DNA from: Clostridia bacterium
GTDB taxonomy: Bacteria > Bacillota > Clostridia > Oscillospirales > UBA644
Direction of reading: 5' to 3'
NCBI GenBank assembly: GCA_017427285.1
Contig: JAFRTE010000019.1
Location: 1-64,000 of the forward strand
Length of the DNA: 64,000 nt
Shown here: positions 23,686 to 32,056 of the stretch, piece after piece
Numbering within the stretch: the first letter of the stretch is position 1
Layout of the letters: the number at the start of each line of letters is the position of its first letter
Made by a program: the position numbers and the translations under genes
Notes under the pieces: model-generated
The model's input: the letters and a program-made list of their open reading frames with translations, nothing else
What the model was told of the DNA's origin: nothing
The model's database searches: none

Positions 23686-26274
23686 CTATTTAACTATCCA
23701 GAAATCCGACTGTAACGGTAAATCGGCAGAAGATCCGCCTATCATCACTCTCATCTGACCAGGTTCTACTACCCACTGATATTTCGGATTCAGAGTTCTG
23801 AAAGCAAGCGTGCCAAGCTCTTTTTCAACAGTTTTCGTCTCTCCCGGTTCGAGGTGGATTCTTTCGCATTCTTTAAGCTCCATTCCGGGCTTTACAACAG
23901 ACGCAAAATAGTCTTTTATGTAAACCTGACAAACTTCTTCTCCGGCAACGTCTCCCGTATTCGTGATTTTAAACGATACTTTGAGAGTTTCATCGGGTTT
24001 GATGGCGTCTGATGAAAGCTTGAGGTCGGAATACCTGAAAGTCGTATACGAAAGACCGTAGCCGAACGGGAAGAGGGGACTTCTGTCAAATCCTTCAACG
24101 TACCGTTTTCCGCCTGCGGGTTTTCTGCTGTAATGTACGGGGATCTGTCCGAGCGTTTTCGGGAAAGAACATGAGAGTTTTCCTGATGGATTTACGTTGC
24201 CGAAAAGTACGTCCGCGATCGCCTTTCCGCCGAGTTCGCCCGCAAAGAACGCCTGGACTATTGCGGGAATATGCTCGTTTTCCCATGTCAGCGTCATCGG
24301 ACGTCCGCTTTGCAATACAAGCACGATCGGTGTGCCGGTCGCATATACGGCTTTGAGAAAATCAAGCTGTTTTCCCGGGAGATTCAGGTCGCAGCGGTCA
24401 AAGTTTTCGCCCGTTGTTATCTGATCCTTGTCACCGAGCGATAAGATCGCAACGTCCGCGCCCTTTACCGCTTCAAGCGCTTCGTTTATATCTGCCGGTT
24501 TTCCCCTCCAGCCGAGAATAACTGCAGCGCCGCGTTCGTCGTTTCTGTATTCTATTTTTATGTTGTATCTCTTTTTCTCAAATTTAAACGGAGCAAGCAC
24601 ATCCGTGCCTCTTCTGTCGCCCCATGCGTCAACAACAAGCTTGTCGTCGACCCACAGTTTGATACTGTCGCGGCAGTTAAATCCGATAAATGCGTCTTCA
24701 TCGATTTTCGATTCGATTACGCCTGTCCAGCGTGCAGAAAACTGTGCGTCAACGTTTCCCGCCGCTTTTTCCGCAATAAAGCTGAAATCTATCGCTCTGT
24801 CGTCTCTTATAAGCACGGGTTCGCCCGTCGGTTCAATGGAATTGTTGAAATATTCGCCTTTGAGCTCCACATACCAGTCGTTCGGAATACGTTTCAGCGT
24901 AAGCTCTTTAAAGTCGCATCCTTTTGCGTAAACAACCTCCGTTTTGTCTCCAACGATTTCTTTTATTGACGAATACAGAGTTATTTTATCGTATGTTTCA
25001 TCCGATACGCTGTAATCTCCGAAATTCAGAATGTTTGCCGAAGGACCGAGCACGGCGATTTTCTTCATTCCCTTTTTAAGAGGAAGAAGCTTGTTTTCGT
25101 TTTTCAGAAGAGTTATCGACTTTGAGGCGATTTTATACGCAAGATCCTTATGTTCTTTACAATGCAATACTTTATCCTGAAGCGTTTCGTCAACATATGG
25201 GTCGTCAAACAGACCGAGATCGAATTTCGTCCTCAATACTCTGCTTACCGCACGGTCAAGAGTTTCAAGCGGCAAAAGACCTCTTTTTACGTAATCAACT
25301 ATCGTACTCTGATAAAAATCATGAGGGAAATCGTGAAGCTGTACGTCTGTTCCCGCTTCAAGTGCCATCCTTATTGCTTCCTCTCTCGAGTCGGCAACGT
25401 TATGGTCGCAGTTGAGCATTGAAATCGCGCACATGTCGGAACGAACAAATCCTCTCATGCCCCACTGTCCGCGCAATACGTCCGTAAGAAGTTCATGGTC
25501 CGAGGGAAGGGGCTGTCCGTCTATCGAGCTGTAAGAACACATTACGTTATATGCTCCCGCGTCTTTAACTGCCGCTTCAAAAACGGGCTGACAGTATTCA
25601 AATACCTCATGTCTGCCAAGAGCGGCTACGGCACAGTTCAGTCCTCCTACGGGTACTCCGTATGCCGTATAATGCTTAAGCTCGGAAATTACCTTGTCGG
25701 GCCTTGAAACGTCGTCTCCCTGAAGTCCTCTTACTATATGATATGCAAATCTGGACGAAAGATAAGTGTCTTCGCCGAAGTTTTCTTCAGTTCTGCCCCA
25801 TCTGGGCTCTCTTGCCAGGTCGCATACGGGGTTCCACGTCTCCTGCACTCCGCACGCGCGTTCTTCTCTTGCGATCGCTTCACCCATTTCTTCACCGAGG
25901 GACGGGTCAAAAGTGCATCCGAGCGCTATCTGCTGCGGAAAAACGGTCGCGCCGACGCGGCAGTAGCCGTGAAGGGCTTCGCTGCAGAATAAAACGGGTA
26001 TTCCGAGTCTTGTGTTTTCAATCACGTATCTCTGGATCTCGTTATAAAGCTTTGCTGAGCTTCTTCCGAGACCGGCATTTCCGTATGCGTTGTTTCCCAT
26101 CAGCTTCAGCTTTTCGTAGTCAACCTTTAATTCTCCCGTTTCTTTGTCTTGCATACAGAAATCGGAAGGCGAATACTGATCGATCTGTCTAGCCTTCTCC
26201 TCAAGCGTCATTCTCGAAATAAGATCCGCTATCCTCTCGTTTACGGGCAGCGATTTGTCTTTATATTTTTCCAT
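23686..26274 (-). CDS. GH3 beta-glucosidase/beta-xylosidase with PA14 domain
   Basis: An 862-residue glycoside hydrolase family 3 protein. The N-terminal barrel has KHYTAYG (200-206) and the nucleophile Asp280 in GFVRSDMCAIS. The second domain holds KNENKLLPLKK and GDKDQITTGENFDRCDL. A PA14-like insertion (about residues 466-600) sits between them, and an Fn3-like domain (GEEVCQVYIKDY) ends the protein. No signal peptide is visible, so it should act in the cytoplasm on imported oligosaccharides. It is the first gene of the operon. Whether the unit removed is glucose, xylose or another sugar cannot be told from sequence. Confidence 0.92.
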   Translation of the reverse strand: MEKYKDKSLPVNERIADLISRMTLEEKARQIDQYSPSDFCMQDKETGELKVDYEKLKLMGNNAYGNAGLGRSSAKLYNEIQRYVIENTRLGIPVLFCSEALHGYCRVGATVFPQQIALGCTFDPSLGEEMGEAIAREERACGVQETWNPVCDLAREPRWGRTEENFGEDTYLSSRFAYHIVRGLQGDDVSRPDKVISELKHYTAYGVPVGGLNCAVAALGRHEVFEYCQPVFEAAVKDAGAYNVMCSYSSIDGQPLPSDHELLTDVLRGQWGMRGFVRSDMCAISMLNCDHNVADSREEAIRMALEAGTDVQLHDFPHDFYQSTIVDYVKRGLLPLETLDRAVSRVLRTKFDLGLFDDPYVDETLQDKVLHCKEHKDLAYKIASKSITLLKNENKLLPLKKGMKKIAVLGPSANILNFGDYSVSDETYDKITLYSSIKEIVGDKTEVVYAKGCDFKELTLKRIPNDWYVELKGEYFNNSIEPTGEPVLIRDDRAIDFSFIAEKAAGNVDAQFSARWTGVIESKIDEDAFIGFNCRDSIKLWVDDKLVVDAWGDRRGTDVLAPFKFEKKRYNIKIEYRNDERGAAVILGWRGKPADINEALEAVKGADVAILSLGDKDQITTGENFDRCDLNLPGKQLDFLKAVYATGTPIVLVLQSGRPMTLTWENEHIPAIVQAFFAGELGGKAIADVLFGNVNPSGKLSCSFPKTLGQIPVHYSRKPAGGKRYVEGFDRSPLFPFGYGLSYTTFRYSDLKLSSDAIKPDETLKVSFKITNTGDVAGEEVCQVYIKDYFASVVKPGMELKECERIHLEPGETKTVEKELGTLAFRTLNPKYQWVVEPGQMRVMIGGSSADLPLQSDFWIVK

Positions 26275-26313
26275 ACCGTGTTCTCCTTTATATATCTATA
26301 TATCTTTTTAAAA

Positions 26314-26342
26314 ATAATAACACAGATTTTTACCGTTGTCAA
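26314..26342 (-). promoter_or_regulatory. Promoter of the GH3-CE15-MBL-esterase operon
   Basis: Minus-strand TTGACA (26342-26337), 17-bp spacer, TATTAT (26319-26314). It starts just after the MATE terminator. Confidence 0.8.
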
Positions 26343-26356
26343 GCCGAAAATCAAAA

Positions 26357-26381
26357 GCTCCGCAAATTAATTTTACGGAGC
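26357..26381 (-). terminator. Terminator of the MATE gene
   Basis: A 10-bp stem, read on the minus strand as GCTCCGTAAA / TTTGCGGAGC with one G-U pair, is followed by TTTTGATTTT. It separates the MATE gene from the GH3 operon on the same strand. Confidence 0.8.
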
Positions 26382-26388
26382 CCTCTCA

Positions 26389-27783
26389 TCAGTTGTCTTT
26401 TATTATATTTTTAGCCCAAATACCGGATTTCAGCATCGGCAGGCCTATCATGATCTTGATAATATCCGAAAACTGTACGATAAAATAGATCGTTACAATG
26501 CTTAGCGACGTAAACCTGCAAAGAAAAAACGAAATAACAACGGGTACGCACCATGTATAAACACTGTCAAACAAAAACGTTATAAAAGTCCGTCCGCCCG
26601 AGCGTATCGTAAAATACGTTGCGTGAATAAGCGCATGAATGGGAAGCGACGCTCCCGCTATTATCAGAAAACTTGTAGCCAGCTGCCTTACGTCGGCTTC
26701 GGTGTTGTAAATAAGCGGAATAAACGGAGATATCGCTATCAGCAAAAGTCCGATAACCGTGTTTGACGCGACCGTCAGGAATATAAGCTTTCTGTCCGCA
26801 TCTCTCGCTTCCTCCGTTTTGCCCGCGCCGAGCTTTTGTCCTACCATTATCGCGATCGCGCTTCCCATCGAAAACATTATTATGCAAAACATGCTCCAGA
26901 CGGTTGACGATATATTGCTCGCCGCAACTACGGAAAGACCTCTTGTTGAATAATTCTGATTAACGAAAGTCGTGCCCATTGACCAGAGCACTTCATTTAT
27001 CAGCAGGGGCGTTCCCTTCCTGAATATTTTGAATACAAGAAAAGAGGGGACTTTCAACGACCTGTAGACACCTTGAATGAAGATGTGTTTATCGCGGTTT
27101 TTATGAGTATATACTATAATATAGACCATTTCAACAAATCTTGCAATTACCGTAGCTATCGCAGCGCCCACAACGCCCATTGCCGGTATAAACAGAAAAC
27201 CGAAAATAAGTACAATGTTAAGCACGAAATTTACGGCAATCGAAATAACGGAAGCGATCATCGGCGCTACTGTATCGCCCGCTTCGCGTAAAGTGCTCGT
27301 ATAGACCTGCACGATCATAAACGGAAAAAGTCCTATGATCGCAACGGAAAGGTAGTCGAGCGCAAAATGGAGCGTAACGGAAACGTCTATGTCAACGTTT
27401 GCCTCATTGTCAAGAAAAAGCATTATCAGACTGCTACCGAATACAGCAAAAACGGCTGTCGCCGCAATGCTCGTAACAATACCGAAAATCATCTTGAAAC
27501 GGAAAGTATTTCTTACGCCTTCATTGTCTCCTACGCCGAAAAACTGAGCGCCGAAAATCGAAGCGCCCGAGATCCCGCCGAAAATCGTAAGATTAAATAT
27601 GAATATTATCTGATTTACTATCGCTACGCCGCTCATCGGCTCCGTGCCGAGAGACCCGACCATTACATTGTCCAGCAGATTTACTATATTCGTTATTCCT
27701 TGCTGTATTATAATCGGTATGATCAGGCGTATAACGGATCTGTAAAAAGCTTTATCGCCTAAATATTTCTTTTTAAAGCTCAT
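26389..27783 (-). CDS. MATE-family multidrug/cation antiporter
   Basis: A 464-residue membrane protein with about 12 hydrophobic segments in two homologous halves, the fold of MATE exporters (IIIQQGITNIVNLLDNVMVG; FGVGDNEGVRNTFR; VGQKLGAGKTEEARDA in the second half). The frame is open to 27930, but those 49 extra residues run over the divergent AraC gene and look non-coding; ATG 27783 gives the normal N-terminus MSFKKKYLGDKAFYRSV. The gene is transcribed divergently from the AraC regulator with only about 60 bp between them, so that regulator may control it. The exported compound is unknown. Confidence 0.9.
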   Translation of the reverse strand: MSFKKKYLGDKAFYRSVIRLIIPIIIQQGITNIVNLLDNVMVGSLGTEPMSGVAIVNQIIFIFNLTIFGGISGASIFGAQFFGVGDNEGVRNTFRFKMIFGIVTSIAATAVFAVFGSSLIMLFLDNEANVDIDVSVTLHFALDYLSVAIIGLFPFMIVQVYTSTLREAGDTVAPMIASVISIAVNFVLNIVLIFGFLFIPAMGVVGAAIATVIARFVEMVYIIVYTHKNRDKHIFIQGVYRSLKVPSFLVFKIFRKGTPLLINEVLWSMGTTFVNQNYSTRGLSVVAASNISSTVWSMFCIIMFSMGSAIAIMVGQKLGAGKTEEARDADRKLIFLTVASNTVIGLLLIAISPFIPLIYNTEADVRQLATSFLIIAGASLPIHALIHATYFTIRSGGRTFITFLFDSVYTWCVPVVISFFLCRFTSLSIVTIYFIVQFSDIIKIMIGLPMLKSGIWAKNIIKDN

Positions 27784-27800
27784 AAAAACAGTTTTTCCTC

Positions 27801-27829
27801 TTGATTTTTTTATGACAATGATATATAAT
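27801..27829 (+). promoter_or_regulatory. Promoter of the AraC-family gene
   Basis: TTGATT (27801-27806), 17-bp spacer, TATAAT (27824-27829). The predicted start site near 27836 leaves a leader of only about 10 nt before ATG 27846, which is unusually short. Confidence 0.7.
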
Positions 27830-27845
27830 AATGTCGGAGAGTGTG

Positions 27846-28706
27846 ATGAATATGGGTGCAAACAAACGAAAAATAATGACTGGCACGGAACTTGCAGGAT
27901 GGGGGGTCCCGCTTCTTGCCATGTATGCAAATCTTTCTTCGGAGCCCGTCCTTCAAAATCACGACCACGGAGAATTATTTGAAATCTGTTATTTGAAACG
28001 CGGAATGCAAAAATATTTTATCGGAAACGAAGAATATAATCTTCGCGGAGGGGATGTTTTTATAACGTTTCCAAACGAAATCCATTCTTCCGGCGATAAC
28101 CCGCAGTCCCGCGGATGCCTTTATTGGATTCATATAGACAGCACTTCAAGCTGCCTCCTCGGGCTTGATAAAGACAGCTCGGATACTCTCATTAAATATT
28201 TGTATTCCATAAAAAACAGAAAATTCCGTATTCGCGACGACGTAGCGTCGGGGCTTATAAACGCCTGCGAAATGATCGAAAAAGGCGAAAAACTCGAAAT
28301 AATCGTTGCCAGAGCGATGCTTGTTGAATTTCTTTACGAGCTTATAAACTCAGAAAACTGTCAGGAAAACCGAAACATCGTCTCCGATCCGATCGCGGAA
28401 GCAAAAATATATATCGACGAAAACATCAAGGAACAGCTCAGTCTTGCCTCCGTTGCGGACAGGGTAGGGTTTTCGCTTTCGCATTTCAAATATAAATTCA
28501 CCAAAGAAACAGGTATGACGCCGGGCGAATACATAATGCAAAAGAAAATTTACGATTCCGTATCTCTTCTTCCCGACAGATCGCTTACTTATATCGCTTA
28601 CGAATACAATTTTTCTTCGCCTCAGCACTATTCCAAAAACTTTAAAGCGGTTACGGGAATGACTCCGAAAGAATACAGAAACAAATTGAAGAATCGCACC
28701 AAATAG
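27846..28706 (+). CDS. AraC-family transcriptional regulator
   Basis: A 286-residue regulator with an N-terminal cupin-like sensor domain (HDHGELFEICYLKRG; LRGGDVFITFPNEIHSS) and a C-terminal double helix-turn-helix (LSLASVADRVGFSLSHFKYK; SLTYIAYEYNFSSPQHYSKN; final MTPKEYRN). GGAG at 27835-27838 favours ATG 27846 over 27831. Cupin-AraC proteins of gut Clostridia commonly sense sugars and activate glycan genes. It is surrounded by a GH3/CE15 operon, a MATE exporter and a sialidase-fold gene; which of them it controls is not shown by the sequence. Confidence 0.9.
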   Translation: MNMGANKRKIMTGTELAGWGVPLLAMYANLSSEPVLQNHDHGELFEICYLKRGMQKYFIGNEEYNLRGGDVFITFPNEIHSSGDNPQSRGCLYWIHIDSTSSCLLGLDKDSSDTLIKYLYSIKNRKFRIRDDVASGLINACEMIEKGEKLEIIVARAMLVEFLYELINSENCQENRNIVSDPIAEAKIYIDENIKEQLSLASVADRVGFSLSHFKYKFTKETGMTPGEYIMQKKIYDSVSLLPDRSLTYIAYEYNFSSPQHYSKNFKAVTGMTPKEYRNKLKNRTK

Positions 28707-28743
28707 TAATTATACCATATAACCGAACGAAAATCAACCCAAA

Positions 28744-28769
28744 AAAACGGACTGCTTTCAGTCCGTTTT
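28744..28769. terminator. Bidirectional terminator between the AraC gene and the sialidase-fold gene
   Basis: A perfect 11-bp stem AAAACGGACTG / CAGTCCGTTTT with a CTTT loop, flanked by A-run and T-run, lies between convergent genes. Confidence 0.9.
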
Positions 28770-28776
28770 CGATTTT

Positions 28777-30594
28777 TCAAGTTATTCTTGCCGTAAATAC
28801 AGAAAAAACAGTGTATTTCCTTTCTTCTGTCGGTAAATCACAGTTTTCAATATCCGGTATAATCGGCCTTACGTCTGTCCCGGGCGCCGATCTGTGCGGT
28901 TTTGTTCTGAATATCAAACGTGAAACGGAATTAACTTTTTGTATATTTCTGATTTTTCCCGCTTTTTTCCCGTCTATAAACACTTCCGTTTCGCATAAAA
29001 CGCAGTCCTGCTCAAAAGACAGTGTATGCTTGTTTTCGTCAAAATCGTGAATATACTGCTTTATCGATGTATTCCTTCCGAAAACCCGTCCTTTTTCGAT
29101 ATAAAACCTTTCACATACGATCCCGTTGCTATCGGCAAGCTCAATTTCAAGAGCGCTGTCGTATCTGCTGCACTGCAATTCGATATCGCAACGGAATTTT
29201 TCGCACTCAGGAAAATTAAGCTCGGCAATGGCATAGTCAAGAGGGTCTTTATCGGTAATAACCATAGCCGTCCCGACGTTTTCCGCTTTTGCCCACTTGG
29301 ACGAATATATATTCCACGGCTCGAGATAGCGGTTGTTTTCGAAATTTCCTCCGAAAAATTCGTCTGCTTCGCTTTTTACGGGAACCGGTATCCTGCTTAC
29401 CCATATATCCTCTTTATTTACACTGTATGTAAGCCATACCGCGTCAGACGGTTTTTCTGCGTTTTCCTCGCATATCCCGCGAATATACTGCGGACCGTAA
29501 TCCTTGTTCAGCCCTTCGTATCTTCTGGGCGGTACTTCTCCGAAAACAGCCGCAATATCATCAAATTCGATCCCGTTTTCCGATGTTACACTCACAAGAG
29601 GATATCTGTGTTCGCTCGATATGCTGTTGATGTAGAACAAAGCAAATTTCCCGTCGGAGGTTTTTTCTCCCCACGCCTTTGCTCCCGTTGTAACAAACGA
29701 CGGTTCTTTTTTTATCAGCCAGTTTTCGCCGTTGTCAAACGATATCCCCGTTATACCGTGCTTCCAGAGGGCAACGACGGTATCTTTGTTGATATGATAT
29801 CTTGTAAACGCCTGATATGGCTTGTTGTCGCTTCTTCCGTAAACTTCACAGTGTGTTTTAAGCGCAACATATTCGCAGTCGTTTCCGTGTTCTTCAGCCC
29901 ATTGCTGCGTTTCGAATTTGTCCTTTAAAAGCGCGTTGCATGCGTTGATAAAGCCCGAATCTTCCGACTTGCCGTATTCGGGGTAGGGCAGGGACGCTTC
30001 ATTCCACCCCGATGACCTCATAATGTATATGAAGTATATCGGGCCTAACGTTCCGTCTCTGTATACTTCTCTTACGACGCGTCCGAGCCCGTTGTTCTCC
30101 CACGGAACGGCATGGTCGGGCGAATATCCGTAAAATCCCGTTGTGAGCAGTCTTCCGTTCGGCGCGGAATAAAACGCTGTTCGCTGGTGCATTACTGCAT
30201 ACGTGTTTTCCGGAATACGGATAACGGCTCCGTCCTTGCAGATATTTTCTCCGTGCGGCAAAAGAACTTTCGGAAAAGAAACGGTTGGCTTTTCCCATGC
30301 AATGCCGTCTTTCGATCGCGCAATAAACGATATTCCGCCCGGCTCGTGCTCATCCTTTGGGTTGGATAAATACTGGACCCAGAAATACCCGAACCAGTAT
30401 GTCATATCAGGCGCATGATTGTACGTATAACCTGCGTCATCCGCCAATTCTGGATGATTTCTGTTTGCTCTCAGTATCTGATAACTCGAAACGCCTACGG
30501 TATGTTTGAGTCCGCCGTCGCTTTTGCTCAAATCGGCAAAAACTTTGCCTGTATACCTCGGAGTTTCGTTTTCGGACATTTTATATCCTGCCAT
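28777..30594 (-). CDS. Sialidase-fold (BNR/Asp-box) protein with C-terminal lectin-like domain
   Basis: A 605-residue protein without a signal peptide. The N-terminal ~400 residues look like a sialidase-type beta-propeller: an Asp-box SFDNGENW (S-x-D-x-G-x-x-W) and a related SKDGIAW are visible, as in sialidases and GH43-like enzymes. The C-terminal ~180 residues (SKWAKAENVGTAMVIT; CETEVFIDGKKAGKIR) suggest a concanavalin-like jelly roll. I could not place the arginine triad of true sialidases, so the activity is open. It starts 17 nt after the CPBP protease gene and GGAG precedes its ATG, so the pair is an operon. Confidence 0.7.
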   Translation of the reverse strand: MAGYKMSENETPRYTGKVFADLSKSDGGLKHTVGVSSYQILRANRNHPELADDAGYTYNHAPDMTYWFGYFWVQYLSNPKDEHEPGGISFIARSKDGIAWEKPTVSFPKVLLPHGENICKDGAVIRIPENTYAVMHQRTAFYSAPNGRLLTTGFYGYSPDHAVPWENNGLGRVVREVYRDGTLGPIYFIYIMRSSGWNEASLPYPEYGKSEDSGFINACNALLKDKFETQQWAEEHGNDCEYVALKTHCEVYGRSDNKPYQAFTRYHINKDTVVALWKHGITGISFDNGENWLIKKEPSFVTTGAKAWGEKTSDGKFALFYINSISSEHRYPLVSVTSENGIEFDDIAAVFGEVPPRRYEGLNKDYGPQYIRGICEENAEKPSDAVWLTYSVNKEDIWVSRIPVPVKSEADEFFGGNFENNRYLEPWNIYSSKWAKAENVGTAMVITDKDPLDYAIAELNFPECEKFRCDIELQCSRYDSALEIELADSNGIVCERFYIEKGRVFGRNTSIKQYIHDFDENKHTLSFEQDCVLCETEVFIDGKKAGKIRNIQKVNSVSRLIFRTKPHRSAPGTDVRPIIPDIENCDLPTEERKYTVFSVFTARIT

Positions 30595-30611
30595 TTTTAT
30601 CTCCGTTTAAA

Positions 30612-31841
30612 TCAGTATGCCATAAGCAGTATATTGGCTGCCGTTTCAAGCGTAAATATAACTATAAACAGCCACATTGCCCATGAAGAAAGTGTTGCGC
30701 CTACAAGCTTTCCGCCGTAAACAGGGGCGATCTGCTTTTCGTGATTTTCTTTTCTTTCCTTTATCCTTCTTACAATAAAAATCACAAGGCAGATTGTTCC
30801 GATTGCGACCGTCGCAATATCGTAAACAGTATAAAGGACTGTATACGTTTCTTCCGGCAGCTTGCCGTAAAGTACCGAGAATATGCAGGAAATAAAATTG
30901 TTTATAAAGTGAAGGATTATTCCTATAAGGAGCGTATCGTATTTTACATAAAGATATCCGAGGAAAAGCCCCATTAAAAATGCAAACGGTATCTGCTGAA
31001 CTGTTGCATGAACAAGACTGAATGCGAGCGCGGAAAGGATGATCGCCGCGGTTGTGTTGTATTCTTTGATAAGACCGCAGATAACTCCTCTGAAAATAAA
31101 CTCCTCGCAAATTGCAGGCATGATAGCTATAACGATAAGATACAGCGCAAATTGAAGCGGCGATTCGGGAGAGGGAATATATTCTTCCATATCAGGCACG
31201 GGTACGCCGAGACTGATAATAAAATTTGTGATAAATTCAGATATATACGATCCTACTGTGCCTATTCCGAGAAAAGCCCCGACGGCAAGCAATGCGTCAA
31301 CAGCAGGCGCATTTGATATCTTAACTGTATTTTTAACTTTACGTTTTGCGACCGTGACCATAAATACAGACGCAAGCGCCGTAAGTATGGGGTAAAGAAG
31401 CTGTGGGACAGCAAATGAAAGAATATACGACAAATCGTCGCCTGCGGCGGAAGCGCTCGGCGATGCCAAAGATAAAATCCCGTATACAAATACCGGCAAT
31501 ACCGCAATTATGGACAGTATCGGGAACGTGCAAAGAATAAGAAAAATGCCTCGGATTGTTTTTTTATACATCTTTTCCGGTGTAACGATCTCGTTTTCCG
31601 CTTTATACTGCTCCGCGTCTTTAACTACGGCCACCGCGGTGCTGTAATACGGCTGACGGTAGTATTCGGCTTCCTGCGTGTTTGTCTGCGGTATTTCGAC
31701 GGTTTGTTCCTGTTCGGTTTTCGCCTCTTCGGTTATTGTTGTCTCTTTCTGCGGCGCAATATCCTCCTGCGCCCCCGGATTGTCATTGATCGATTCTGGG
31801 ATATCGGTTGCTGTATCCGTAAAGGATTCGTTTTCGCTCAT
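30612..31841 (-). CDS. CPBP (CAAX-type) intramembrane metalloprotease
   Basis: A 409-residue protein. The first ~90 residues are cytoplasmic, acidic and low-complexity (Glu, Thr, Gln-rich, ending in YYRQPYYSTAV). Then come about eight hydrophobic segments with the Abi/CPBP motifs: EEFIFRGVI (motif 1), FSLVHA (motif 2) and ILHFINN (motif 3). Family members process prenylated proteins or bacteriocin-like peptides, or act in self-immunity; the substrate is unknown. ATAAGGAG precedes the ATG. A sialidase-fold gene follows on the same transcript. Confidence 0.88.
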   Translation of the reverse strand: MSENESFTDTATDIPESINDNPGAQEDIAPQKETTITEEAKTEQEQTVEIPQTNTQEAEYYRQPYYSTAVAVVKDAEQYKAENEIVTPEKMYKKTIRGIFLILCTFPILSIIAVLPVFVYGILSLASPSASAAGDDLSYILSFAVPQLLYPILTALASVFMVTVAKRKVKNTVKISNAPAVDALLAVGAFLGIGTVGSYISEFITNFIISLGVPVPDMEEYIPSPESPLQFALYLIVIAIMPAICEEFIFRGVICGLIKEYNTTAAIILSALAFSLVHATVQQIPFAFLMGLFLGYLYVKYDTLLIGIILHFINNFISCIFSVLYGKLPEETYTVLYTVYDIATVAIGTICLVIFIVRRIKERKENHEKQIAPVYGGKLVGATLSSWAMWLFIVIFTLETAANILLMAY

Positions 31842-31886
31842 AATAACTCCTTATGTAAACTGTCGTTTTCTGTTTATTTATCATAT

Positions 31887-31915
31887 ATATTAACATATAA
31901 ATAAGAAAAAATCAA
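31887..31915 (-). promoter_or_regulatory. Promoter of the CPBP protease operon
   Basis: Minus-strand TTGATT (31915-31910), 17-bp spacer, TAATAT (31892-31887). The -10 box is a weaker match. Confidence 0.6.
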
Positions 31916-31986
31916 TACTTTTTTGAGTGTTTTTATTATTATCGCATTTACAGTCGAATAACAGTTACATTTATTTCGTAAAACGG

Positions 31987-32015
31987 TTGACAAAACGAAA
32001 AAAAAGTGATAGAAT
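31987..32015 (+). promoter_or_regulatory. Promoter of the acyl-CoA synthetase gene
   Basis: TTGACA (31987-31992), 17-bp spacer, TAGAAT (32010-32015). Confidence 0.8.
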
Positions 32016-32056
32016 AACACATCAAAGAAACTTAATTCCGAAAGGACGGAAATACG

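Noticed and set aside
27784-27930. N-terminal extension of the MATE protein to 27930
   Set aside because: The 49 residues would overlap the divergent AraC gene and its promoter and do not resemble MATE N-termini.
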